Assembly (NCBI GenBank): GCA_030147305.1
Contig: JASLAE010000456.1
Span: forward strand, 1-11,642
Length of the DNA: 11,642 nucleotides
From: Cesiribacter sp.
GTDB taxonomy: Bacteria; Bacteroidota; Bacteroidia; Cytophagales; Cyclobacteriaceae
Direction of reading: 5' to 3'
This document shows, piece after piece, positions 1 to 6,504 of the stretch (position 1 is the first letter of the stretch; every line of letters starts with the position of its first letter). The translations under genes were made by a program, and so were the position numbers. The notes under the pieces are model-generated. The model was not told where the DNA came from, did no database searches, and saw only the letters and a program-made list of their open reading frames with translations.

Positions 1-673
1 ATTAAATGGCATTGCAATATTGCCTTTGCTGTCAAGCGCAATTACACCCCCTTCTCCGCCCTGCTCCTTCAATGATTTCATTATCACTTCATCGGCAGCT
101 TGTTGCAGGCTCAGGCCAGCATACTTCATACGGGCGGCCACTTCATACGGGCGGCCACATCATAGGCTACCACGTTTCTAATGAAAAACTCTGCATGGCC
201 AGTAGCGGAAACCGCACAGGTAGCGTTGCTGGCATAGGTGCCGGCTCCTATGATTGGTGCGTCTCCAACACGACCCCAGCGTTTGATGGCCATGCCACTC
301 GTAGAGGTGCCGGCTGCCAGGTTACCGTTGCTATCAAGGGCTACTGCGCACACCGTACCATAGAAGCGTCCAGTTCATTTTTACCTTCATGGGTAAACAC
401 AGCACCTCGGCCGGCATTAAAGAAAGGAGATTCTTCCATAAGCTGAATAGCCGTGGTGATGGCTTCCAGGCTGGTGCCGCCACCTTCCAATACTCCATAA
501 CCTGCATTAAGCGCCTCCCGAAGCTTTTGCTCATAGGCAGCTTCAAGCTCCCGGGTCATATTTTCTGGTTTAATGGTGCCTGCCCCACCATGGATTACCA
601 GCACAACCTGTTTGTTTTGTGCAGTAGCTGCCATTGTAAATAAAAGGAGACCCAGTAACAATATATTCTTCAT
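1..673 (-). pseudogene. Broken isoaspartyl peptidase / L-asparaginase (Ntn hydrolase), 3' end outside window
   Basis: Three pieces of one plant-type (family T2) asparaginase lie in three reading frames. Frame one, 673-362, starts with an export signal (MKNILLLGLLLFTMAATAQ), continues with VIHGGAGT and NAGRGAVFTHEG, and reaches ELDAS. Frame two, about 362-141, begins at YGTV and continues with SNGNLAAGTSTSG, GRVGDAPIIGAGTYA and SATGHAEFFIRN. Frame three, about 123-1, reads YAGLSLQQAADEV to IALDSKGNIAMPFN and runs off the window. Family members normally have roughly 70-90 more residues between ELDAS and GTV, so the first break is an internal deletion. The second is a 17-bp tandem duplication at 124-157. 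The Thr of GTV (354-356), which in the family becomes the N-terminal nucleophile after self-cleavage, is still present, but the linker before it is gone. The intact protein would act in the periplasm on beta-aspartyl peptides or asparagine. No intact product can be made unless the breaks are assembly errors. Confidence 0.88.
124..157. repeat. 17-bp perfect tandem duplication inside the asparaginase pseudogene
   Basis: The 17-mer CTTCATACGGGCGGCCA occurs twice in direct succession (124-140 and 141-157). Removing one copy restores the reading frame across the family sequence, giving YDVAARMK followed directly by YAGLSLQQAADEV on the minus strand. With both copies, translation ends a few codons later at the TGA whose complement begins at 126. 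The length is not a multiple of three, so this is a frameshifting duplication rather than a coding repeat. Confidence 0.93.
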
Positions 674-855
674 CTCGGTTTGTTATTATATGTTTGCAAA
701 TAGTAGTCAGTCAAGAAATCTTATTTATTTCTTAGTTTCAAGAAAAATATCGATATTTGCGCCCTGAAGACTTGAATGCTCTTCTCACCAGCATTATTTT
801 TTGCGGTCTATGACTTTTTTGTTTGATCTAGTGTTTAAAGATAAACGGTAAGCCC
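674..855. promoter_or_regulatory. Divergent intergenic region with a 14-bp palindrome
   Basis: This 182-bp AT-rich gap separates the minus-strand asparaginase remnant from the plus-strand dksA-like gene and must hold promoters for both. A perfect 14-bp palindrome, AAATATCGATATTT, sits at 745-758, nearly in the centre. It could be a dimeric operator or just AT-rich coincidence. A TAnnTTTG match on the plus strand (TATGTTTG, 689-696) lacks a correctly spaced upstream TTTG and is far from the dksA start, so I do not call a promoter from it. Confidence 0.35.
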
Positions 856-1239
856 ATGTCTAACGAAGCAACAGCACGGTACTCTGATGAAGATTTAAAA
901 GAGTTTGAAACGCTTATTCAGGGTAAGCTTGATAAAGCCAAAACGGAACTTAAATACATCAAAGAAACACTTAATAAAACCAGTGAGTACACCCTAGATA
1001 GTGGCGGACCTGTTAAAATGCTTGAAGATGGGGCAGATGCTGCCGAACGTGAAAGCTTAACACAGTTGGCTGCGCGTCAGCAGAAGTTTATCAATCAGCT
1101 GGAAAGCGCAATGGTACGCATTAAAAATAAAACCTATGGCATTTGCGTTGATACCGGTAAGCTAATCAGCAAAGACCGTTTGCGCGCTGTGCCGCATACC
1201 ATGCACTCAATAGAAGCCAAACTGGCTAAAAATACATAA
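856..1239 (+). CDS. DksA/TraR family RNA-polymerase-binding regulator, degenerate zinc finger
   Basis: This 127-aa protein belongs to the DksA/TraR family, whose members reach into the RNA polymerase secondary channel and adjust promoter kinetics, in some species together with ppGpp. Residues about 10-90 are a charged helical hairpin. Its tip carries D58-x-x-D61-x-A63, matching the DxxDxA motif that DksA needs for activity. The C-terminal segment keeps the family pattern (YGIC, then TGKLISKDRLRAVPHT), but only one of the four zinc cysteines (C97) is left, so it probably folds without the classical C4 zinc site. This form is common in Bacteroidota as far as I recall. The stop lies 11 bp before scpB, so the two are probably cotranscribed. 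There is no Shine-Dalgarno before the ATG. Whether it is the cell's main DksA or a paralogue cannot be told from here. Confidence 0.88.
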   Translation: MSNEATARYSDEDLKEFETLIQGKLDKAKTELKYIKETLNKTSEYTLDSGGPVKMLEDGADAAERESLTQLAARQQKFINQLESAMVRIKNKTYGICVDTGKLISKDRLRAVPHTMHSIEAKLAKNT

Positions 1240-1250
1240 GAACGCGCTCT

Positions 1251-1808
1251 TTGGATTTTCTGCAAAATCATGTAGAGGCACTTATTTTCTGCTCGCCCGC
1301 GCCTTTGGCAGTAGCAGACATAAAAAGTGCCCTTTCTGAAATGTTTGGGGCAGATGTGCCGGAAGGACATATTGCAGCAGCAGTGCTGCAGCTACAACAG
1401 CGGTACCAGAGCCCTGACTTTGCTTTTGAACTTGTTTCGCTTGCCGGAGGTTATCAGTTTATGACCAAACCGGCCTATGCTGCCAGTATTGGAATACTTC
1501 TAAAACAACAATCGAAAAAACGCCTGTCTACCTCGGCCTTAGAAACGCTGGCCATTATTGCTTACAAGCAACCTATCACCAAAAACGAAGTAGAATTAAT
1601 ACGAGGCGTTAACTGTGATTACACGATCCAGAAGCTTCTGGAAAAAGAACTGGTAGAGATTAAAGGAAAAGCTGAAGCTATTGGCCGCCCACTGCTCTAC
1701 GGCACCAGCCGCAAGTTTAGAGAACATTTTGGCCTCGACAGTCTAAAAGACCTGCCCACACCAAAAGATTTCTCAGCCGACGACAACAAAATAGGCGAAG
1801 AACAGTAA
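1251..1808 (+). CDS. scpB: Segregation and condensation protein B (TTG start)
   Basis: ScpB is the dimeric winged-helix (kite) subunit that joins the ScpA kleisin and SMC to form bacterial condensin, which compacts and segregates the chromosome. The 185-aa protein has the family landmarks: an N-terminal VEALIFCSPAPL, then LSTSALETLAIIAYKQPITK followed by EVELIRGV (about residues 98-124), and IGRPLLYGTSRKF before the end. The acidic tail (DDNKIGEEQ) is short and probably disordered. The start is TTG: the next in-frame ATG, at 1341, would remove the conserved first helix (NHVEALIF), and no in-frame ATG or GTG fits between the preceding stop and 1251. It follows the DksA-like gene by 11 bp and precedes the pseudouridine synthase by 64 bp; scpB beside an rluB-type gene is a recurrent bacterial arrangement. 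No scpA is in the window. Confidence 0.95.
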   Translation: MDFLQNHVEALIFCSPAPLAVADIKSALSEMFGADVPEGHIAAAVLQLQQRYQSPDFAFELVSLAGGYQFMTKPAYAASIGILLKQQSKKRLSTSALETLAIIAYKQPITKNEVELIRGVNCDYTIQKLLEKELVEIKGKAEAIGRPLLYGTSRKFREHFGLDSLKDLPTPKDFSADDNKIGEEQ

Positions 1809-1872
1809 AGCAAGCATATACTGCTGCAAACCGCACAAAAATACAAACTACGTTAGTACGTAATACGATTCG

Positions 1873-3576
1873 ATGAACAAACCCAACCGTAAGTTCTCTC
1901 CAAAACCTACAGGAGAAGAACGCAGTGAGCGTCCACGCAGGCCTCGCACCAATGAAGGTAGCAGAGCAGCGGGTTTCTCTGATAAACGCTATTCTCCAAT
2001 TCTAGATCCCGACGACAACAAAGAGTGGAAACAGCGTGAGGAAGCTGGCCGCCGTTATCGCCCGGCAAGTGGAGAAAGAACAGAAAGCCGCCGTACAGAT
2101 GGGCCGCGTGGCGACAATTCCGCACGCCCCCGCCGTAATTTTAATGATGAAGGGGAGGGAGGCAAAAAATTCAGGACTGGAGAACGTTCCGGCTTTAGAA
2201 AAGACAGTGAAAGCACAGGTGGCTATAACCGCCGCCCAGGCCAGGGACCTCGCGAAGATGGTCGCCGGAATGGCCCACGGGCAGAAGGCCAGCGCTCATA
2301 CGGTAACAAGCCCCGCGCCGGGTTCGGAGAGCAGGATAGTGACGGAACAGGAAGACCCTACCGCGCGCCGCGTGAAGATGGCCGCCAGGATAGCCGCTAT
2401 GAAGGTAACTCCTCCGGCAGACCCAGAACCGGCGGACCACGATCTGGAGAAACCCGGTCTGGCGAGACCCGGTCTGGCGAGACCCGATCTGGCGAGACCC
2501 GATCAGAAGGATATGGCAATCGCCGCACCAGCAGCAACCGCGAAGACAGCTTCCGTGGTGATGGCCGCCGTAGCGATTCCCGCGCTGAAGATTCCCGTAC
2601 AGCACGTGGAAATAGCGGTCGCCGTGGCGAAAGCAGGTTTGAAAATCCTAAAAGCAGTGCCGCCCGCCGCACAGATGTTCCACGTGGAGAAGGCCCCAGA
2701 AGAGAAAGCCGCAGCAACAAAAGCGAGAATACACGCTCAGATGCTGAAGGCCGTACTCCTTTTAAAAAAAAAGATTTGACTGAACGCAAGAGCGTTAGCA
2801 CTTCCACACCGCCAACCTACGACTTTAGCAAAATAAGGAGCAAAGCACCTAAAACCGATCATACGGAAGCTAACATCCGCCTAAACAAGTATATAGCAGA
2901 TGCCGGTATCTGTAGCAGACGCGATGCCGATGAGCTTATTGCCAGTGGCCAGGTAAAGGTAAATGGTGAAGTGATCACACAAATGGGGCATAAAGTTAGC
3001 CGCAATGATACGGTCACGTACAACGGCAGAAAGATCAACCCCGAGAAGCTGGTGTACGTGCTGCTGAACAAGCCCAAGGATTTTATCACCACAACGGAAG
3101 ATCCACAGGAGCGTAAGACTGTAATGCAATTGGTAGATGATGCCGCCGAACAGCGTATCTACCCCGTTGGCCGCCTGGACCGCAATACAACCGGCCTGTT
3201 GCTGCTGACCAATGACGGCGAACTTGCAGAAAAGCTCAGTCACCCCAGCTATCAGATCAAGAAAGTATACCAGGCACTGCTCGATAAGCCTCTTACCGAG
3301 GAAGACTTCGAGAAAATTCAACAAGGATTGGTGCTGGAAGATGGTCCGGCCCCGGTAAACGAGCTTGGGTATGTAACTCCGGACAAAACCGTAATTGGGC
3401 TCGAGATACACATTGGGCGTAACCGCATTGTGCGCCGTATCTTTGAATCGCTTGGCTACGACGTTATTGGACTTGACCGGGTTATTTATGCCGGATTAAC
3501 GAAAAAAGACCTGCCGCGTGGTAACTGGCGCTATCTTACCGAAAAGGAAGTGATACGGCTGAAGCATTTCAATTAA
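1873..3576 (+). CDS. RluB/RsuA-family pseudouridine synthase with long Arg/Gly-rich N-terminal extension
   Basis: This enzyme isomerises a uridine in rRNA to pseudouridine; the closest named type is RluB, which acts on 23S rRNA in E. coli. The enzyme occupies the C-terminal 40%. An S4 RNA-binding domain runs from I335 to about 395 (IRLNKYIADAGICSRRDADE), followed by the catalytic domain with GRLDRNTTGLLLLTNDGE, where D436 is the expected catalytic aspartate, and later GRNRIVRRIFE. Residues 1-330 are a low-complexity, presumably disordered stretch rich in Arg, Gly, Ser, Glu and Asp, including a GETRS pentapeptide array. Typical RluB proteins are 240-300 aa, so at 567 aa this is about twice normal; similar but variable extensions occur in Bacteroidota homologues. 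The extension may bind rRNA or ribosome-assembly particles (inference). The gene ends the cluster, just before a strong terminator. Confidence 0.92.
   Translation: MNKPNRKFSPKPTGEERSERPRRPRTNEGSRAAGFSDKRYSPILDPDDNKEWKQREEAGRRYRPASGERTESRRTDGPRGDNSARPRRNFNDEGEGGKKFRTGERSGFRKDSESTGGYNRRPGQGPREDGRRNGPRAEGQRSYGNKPRAGFGEQDSDGTGRPYRAPREDGRQDSRYEGNSSGRPRTGGPRSGETRSGETRSGETRSGETRSEGYGNRRTSSNREDSFRGDGRRSDSRAEDSRTARGNSGRRGESRFENPKSSAARRTDVPRGEGPRRESRSNKSENTRSDAEGRTPFKKKDLTERKSVSTSTPPTYDFSKIRSKAPKTDHTEANIRLNKYIADAGICSRRDADELIASGQVKVNGEVITQMGHKVSRNDTVTYNGRKINPEKLVYVLLNKPKDFITTTEDPQERKTVMQLVDDAAEQRIYPVGRLDRNTTGLLLLTNDGELAEKLSHPSYQIKKVYQALLDKPLTEEDFEKIQQGLVLEDGPAPVNELGYVTPDKTVIGLEIHIGRNRIVRRIFESLGYDVIGLDRVIYAGLTKKDLPRGNWRYLTEKEVIRLKHFN
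2431..2505 (+). repeat. 15-bp in-frame tandem repeat encoding GETRS units
   Basis: Four 15-bp units (2446-2460, 2461-2475, 2476-2490, 2491-2505) each encode Gly-Glu-Thr-Arg-Ser. They differ only at a few synonymous positions (GGA GAA or GGC GAG, CGG or CGA, TCT or TCA). A diverged fifth unit upstream (2431-2445) encodes GGPRS. Near identity at the DNA level points to recent slippage or unequal crossover. The unit is a multiple of three, so copy number can change without breaking the pseudouridine synthase frame. Confidence 0.93.
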
Positions 3577-3596
3577 AAAGGGTATTACCTCATTCT

Positions 3597-3636
3597 AAAA
3601 ACCCGCTCCTGTTATATGCAGTAGCGGGTTTTTTAT
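3597..3636 (+). terminator. Rho-independent terminator after the pseudouridine synthase gene
   Basis: An 11-bp stem (AAAAACCCGCT, 3597-3607, with AGCGGGTTTTT, 3623-3633) closes a 15-nt loop and ends in a T-run at 3629-3634. It starts 20 bp past the stop codon and marks the end of the dksA-like/scpB/pseudouridine synthase transcript. Confidence 0.9.
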
Positions 3637-3804
3637 TGTCCATGTCTATTAGTAATTGGATAAGCGCACCTCGGCTATCATATCTGTTAAAGCTGAAGTT
3701 GTATATTAAATCCTATTATCTTACACAGTAGTGCTATTACGTGGGGTTAATAGATTAATTTTTTAATTTCACCCAAACAAATACGCTTAAATCTCTTAAC
3801 TCTT

Positions 3805-4539
3805 ATGCGTTCAAGTAACCCTGCCCTTAAAAAAGCCTTTTCTGGCAGCTACTATGCCCAGGGCTCCGATGTGATGACGGTAAAAGGAGCCGTAGACAAA
3901 AGCTTTCTCCTGATCCTGATTGTAGTGGCTGGTGCAGCCATCAGCTGGACCCTTATTACCGGTGGTATGGTGCCGCCACAACCTTTGCTCATTGGTACTG
4001 GCATCGCAGGATTTATCCTTGCCATGGTTACCATCTTCAAAACCGGAATTGCTAAATACACAGCCCCTTTTTACGCTTTCATAGAAGGCTTATTTCTGGG
4101 TGGTATTACCCTCTTCTTTGAACTAATGATGCCGGGTATTGCCTTTCAGGCGGTGGGGTTAACACTTGGTGTCTTTATTTGTATGCTGGTGGCTTATAAA
4201 ACCGGTGTTATCAAAGCTACAGAGGGATTTAAAGCGGGCTTGATGGCTGCAACAGGTGCTGTTGCACTGGTTTATGTGCTGTCTATGCTGATGAACCTAT
4301 TTGGCTATCAGATGCCGTTCATTCACGAATCCGGACTTATCGGCATAGGCTTTAGTGTTGTGGTCGTGGTTATTGCTGCACTTAACCTTGTGCTGGACTT
4401 TGCTTTTATAGAAGAAGGTGCTGCCATGGGTGCTCCCAAGCATCTGGAATGGTATGCAGCATTTAGCCTGCTGGTAACCCTGGTTTGGCTATACCTGGAA
4501 ATCCTGCGACTGCTTTCCAAACTTTCCAGTCGTGACTAG
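3805..4539 (+). CDS. Bax inhibitor-1/YccA family seven-helix membrane protein
   Basis: This 244-aa protein has about seven hydrophobic helices (roughly residues 33-52, 60-78, 86-108, 113-131, 143-165, 176-200 and 214-237) after a polar N-terminus, which is the layout of the BI-1/YccA (TMBIM) family. The signature region at the end of helix six and start of helix seven reads LNLVLDFAFIEEGA then APKHLEWYAAFSLLVTLVWLYLEIL. Structurally studied bacterial members act as pH-sensitive calcium leak channels through conserved aspartates; D198 here sits in the equivalent signature, but transport by this protein is inference. Some family members modulate the FtsH protease. The gene stands alone between two terminators, so it is probably monocistronic. 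The ATG at 3805 is the first plausible start and has no Shine-Dalgarno. No consensus promoter stands out in the 170 bp upstream. Confidence 0.9.
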   Translation: MRSSNPALKKAFSGSYYAQGSDVMTVKGAVDKSFLLILIVVAGAAISWTLITGGMVPPQPLLIGTGIAGFILAMVTIFKTGIAKYTAPFYAFIEGLFLGGITLFFELMMPGIAFQAVGLTLGVFICMLVAYKTGVIKATEGFKAGLMAATGAVALVYVLSMLMNLFGYQMPFIHESGLIGIGFSVVVVVIAALNLVLDFAFIEEGAAMGAPKHLEWYAAFSLLVTLVWLYLEILRLLSKLSSRD

Positions 4540-4602
4540 TCGCCCTGAGTCTGTCCCAGGCCAAGTCATTATTTAGCTTTAAGCTACAAACCTATAAATA
4601 AG

Positions 4603-4639
4603 AGCCTCCGGTCACAGCTGTGACCGGAGGCTTTTTTTT
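4603..4639 (+). terminator. Perfect-palindrome Rho-independent terminator
   Basis: Positions 4604-4631 are a perfect 28-bp palindrome (left half GCCTCCGGTCACAG), followed by eight T residues at 4632-4639. The hairpin is GC-rich and has no separate loop, so the central bases must open to form one. It ends the Bax inhibitor-1 transcript, 64 bp past the stop codon. Confidence 0.93.
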
Positions 4640-4900
4640 GCACCTACGTTGTAAAAACCTGGCTATAGTACAAACGTATGAGTGCAATACATCTATAATA
4701 GCAGGTATATTGGTTACGCAGCTTACTTTAACGAGGGTGTGCTACAAATCTTTTTGCCATTGATGGACTGCTGTAATTGTTAGCAAGTGCTTGCAGCGTA
4801 TACTGGCTTATTGCGTAAAAGCCATTTAGAAAATTTTTTAGATAATAACTTATTGTTCTATCCGCTATATTGCTTTCAAACACTATCAGGTACTATCGAT
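4640..4900. other. Intergenic leader before the DUF1028 gene
   Basis: This 261-bp AT-rich stretch has no convincing gene. The reading frame of the downstream gene stays open back to 4787 but encodes an unconserved-looking leader ahead of an obvious signal peptide, so I treat it as noncoding. A small inverted repeat (GCAAG-TG-CTTGC, 4783-4794) is present. Candidate promoter boxes are too far from the Bacteroidota consensus to call. Confidence 0.5.
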
Positions 4901-5890
4901 ATGAAACCTATAATTTTTTTGTTTTTGTTTTTTATCTTCTGCGCCAGTAACCTCTTTGCCCAGATGACAAAGCCTCAAGATCCCTTTGCCCATACCTATT
5001 CTATAGTAGCCCGCGATTCTGCCACTGGCGAAATGGCTGTGGGCGTACAAAGCCACTGGTTTAGCGTTGGCAATGCAGTATCCTGGGCCGAAGCAGGTGT
5101 TGGTGCGGTGGCCACGCAGTCTTTTGTTAACGTATCTTTTGGCATGCGCGGTCTTGCGCTTTTAAAAGAAGGTAAAACACCACAGGAAGCGCTGGATATA
5201 CTATTAAGTGATGATGAGGCACGCGAATACCGCCAGGTTGCACTGATTGATACCTTAGGCAGAGTAGCCGTACATACCGGTAAAAACTGTGTTGAATATG
5301 CCGGCCATACCACTGGAACAAACTTCTCTGTACAGGCTAATATGATGCTGAATGATAAGGTATGGCCTGCTATGGCCAAGTCTTTCGAAAAAAACAAGCA
5401 ATTGCCCCTGGCAGAGCGTGTTTTGGCCGCCATGCAGGCCGGACAGGCTGCCGGTGGCGATATTCGCGGACAGCAATCTGCCGCATTGCTGGTGGTAAAA
5501 GGCAAGGCAAGCAACCAGCCCTGGAGCGATAAGGTGATAGATCTGCGGGTAGATGACAACCCTGAGCCACTCAAGGAAATGGAGCGGCTGTTGAAGGTAT
5601 TCCGGGCCTATGAGCATATGAACAGGGGAGACCTGGCCATAGAAAAAGGAGATATGCCCGGCGCCATGGCAGAATATACGGCTGCAGAGCAGATGTTTCC
5701 TGAAAATCTGGAGATGCAGTACTGGCATGCCATCACACTTGCTAATGGTGGAAAAGTAGCCGAGGCAGCTGCGATGCTCAGGAAGATTTATAAAAAAGAT
5801 AAGAACTGGCAGGAAATGACCCGCCGTTTGCCGGCTGCCGGCTTATTAACCGTACCCGATAAAGATTTACCTAAACTGCTGGGAGAATAA
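4901..5890 (+). CDS. Exported DUF1028 protein with C-terminal TPR-like helices
   Basis: The 329-aa product starts with a clear signal peptide (about 1-21: MKPIIFLFLFFIFCASNLFA, then Q), so it acts in the periplasm or outside the cell. Residues about 30-225 match DUF1028: HTYSIVARDSATGEMAVGVQ, then WAEAGVGAVATQ, VALIDTLG, FSVQANMM and GGDIRGQQSAALLVV. As I recall, DUF1028 is placed with the Ntn-hydrolase fold; if so T32 in HTYS is the candidate nucleophile, though no activity is known to me. Residues about 237-310 are helical with a TPR-like spacing (RAYEHMNRGDLAIEKGDMPGA, AAEQMFPENLEMQYWHAI). I start at 4901, not at the upstream open codons from 4787, because this places the signal peptide at the N-terminus. 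It converges on the NTF2-like gene with only 110 bp between stops. Substrate unknown. Confidence 0.87.
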   Translation: MKPIIFLFLFFIFCASNLFAQMTKPQDPFAHTYSIVARDSATGEMAVGVQSHWFSVGNAVSWAEAGVGAVATQSFVNVSFGMRGLALLKEGKTPQEALDILLSDDEAREYRQVALIDTLGRVAVHTGKNCVEYAGHTTGTNFSVQANMMLNDKVWPAMAKSFEKNKQLPLAERVLAAMQAGQAAGGDIRGQQSAALLVVKGKASNQPWSDKVIDLRVDDNPEPLKEMERLLKVFRAYEHMNRGDLAIEKGDMPGAMAEYTAAEQMFPENLEMQYWHAITLANGGKVAEAAAMLRKIYKKDKNWQEMTRRLPAAGLLTVPDKDLPKLLGE

Positions 5891-6000
5891 ACAGCAGTGA
5901 TGCTGCTCGTGTGAACGAACAGGCATGGAAAAGTAGGGCATCATACTTAAAGATTTAGCAGCAATGGGTAGAGGCCCCTTTGTTACTTTCAACTGAACCT
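5891..6000. other. Convergent gap without a clear terminator
   Basis: These 110 bp separate two converging stop codons. The only stem seen is short (AGCAG-5 nt-CTGCT, 5893-5907) and has no T-run on either strand. The two transcripts may therefore overlap or depend on Rho or on convergence itself. Confidence 0.4.
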
Positions 6001-6492
6001 TTACTCTGCCCGCTTTCTCTTTGTTGTGTTCTGATTATTTTTTTTAGCCGCAACAGGCTTAGCTACATCACTCAGGTGGGAGGCGATCACCTGCCAGCCT
6101 TTGTCTGTTTTTAACCAGGTATCGGTATAGTACTGCCTTTCCTGTTGAGTCTTGCCGGCTATTTCAAATTCTGAAATTACAATCCCTCTTAAAATAACCG
6201 TATTACCCCAGACATGCGCGGTGGTTTGTTCTGTAGATAATTTTAAGGTAGAAGGTGTACTTGCCTGCGTACGGAGCATTTGCATAAGGTTCTCTTTGGT
6301 GTCTACCTTACCACTCGGGTACCTGATCAGGAAACCATCGGCAACATACTGGTCCATGGCCAGTGTATCATTTTGTTCATATGCCCGTAACCATGCATAC
6401 TCTGCATCCTGCACCTCTTGTTCCGGGGTAGCCTGTGCAAAGCAAATTGCTGTAGAAAGCAGCATAAACAACAGGACGAAAACCTTTTTCAT
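6001..6492 (-). CDS. Exported NTF2-like (DUF4440/SnoaL-type) protein
   Basis: From the ATG at 6492 the product is 163 aa, with a classic signal peptide (MKKVFVLLFMLLSTAICFAQ). The mature part is a single NTF2-like cone domain: VQDAEYAWLRAYEQNDTLAMDQYVADGFLI, then PSGKVDTKENLMQML, VILRGIVISEF, and YTDTWLKTDKGWQVIASHLS near the end. This order (helix hairpin, then curved sheet ending in W-x-V-hxxH) is typical of DUF4440 proteins, which range from small-molecule binders and isomerases to noncatalytic proteins; no specific substrate can be read here. The C-terminus is a basic tail (KKNNQNTTKRKRAE). An in-frame ATG four codons upstream (6504) would add MLLP; I prefer 6492 because it gives a standard Met-Lys-Lys signal start. 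It appears monocistronic. Confidence 0.85.
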   Translation of the reverse strand: MKKVFVLLFMLLSTAICFAQATPEQEVQDAEYAWLRAYEQNDTLAMDQYVADGFLIRYPSGKVDTKENLMQMLRTQASTPSTLKLSTEQTTAHVWGNTVILRGIVISEFEIAGKTQQERQYYTDTWLKTDKGWQVIASHLSDVAKPVAAKKNNQNTTKRKRAE

Positions 6493-6504
6493 GGGAAGCA
6501 GCAT

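Noticed and set aside
2446..2505. Short tandem repeats considered as a CRISPR-like array
   Set aside because: There are no unique spacers; the units abut directly and encode a pentapeptide in frame with an enzyme.
2036..2779. A 247-codon open frame overlapping the N-terminal half of the pseudouridine synthase gene, plus long antisense frames at 2195-2807
   Set aside because: The region is low-complexity and GC-rich (Arg/Gly codons), which suppresses stops in all frames. The proteins are compositionally biased with no domain, while the main frame continues into a clear enzyme.
2881..3411. Antisense 176-codon frame opposite the pseudouridine synthase catalytic domain
   Set aside because: It is the shadow of a conserved coding region, with no recognisable domain of its own.
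4787..4900. N-terminal extension of the DUF1028 protein from an upstream start
   Set aside because: It would bury an obvious signal peptide 38 residues inside the protein; the ATG at 4901 is the natural start.
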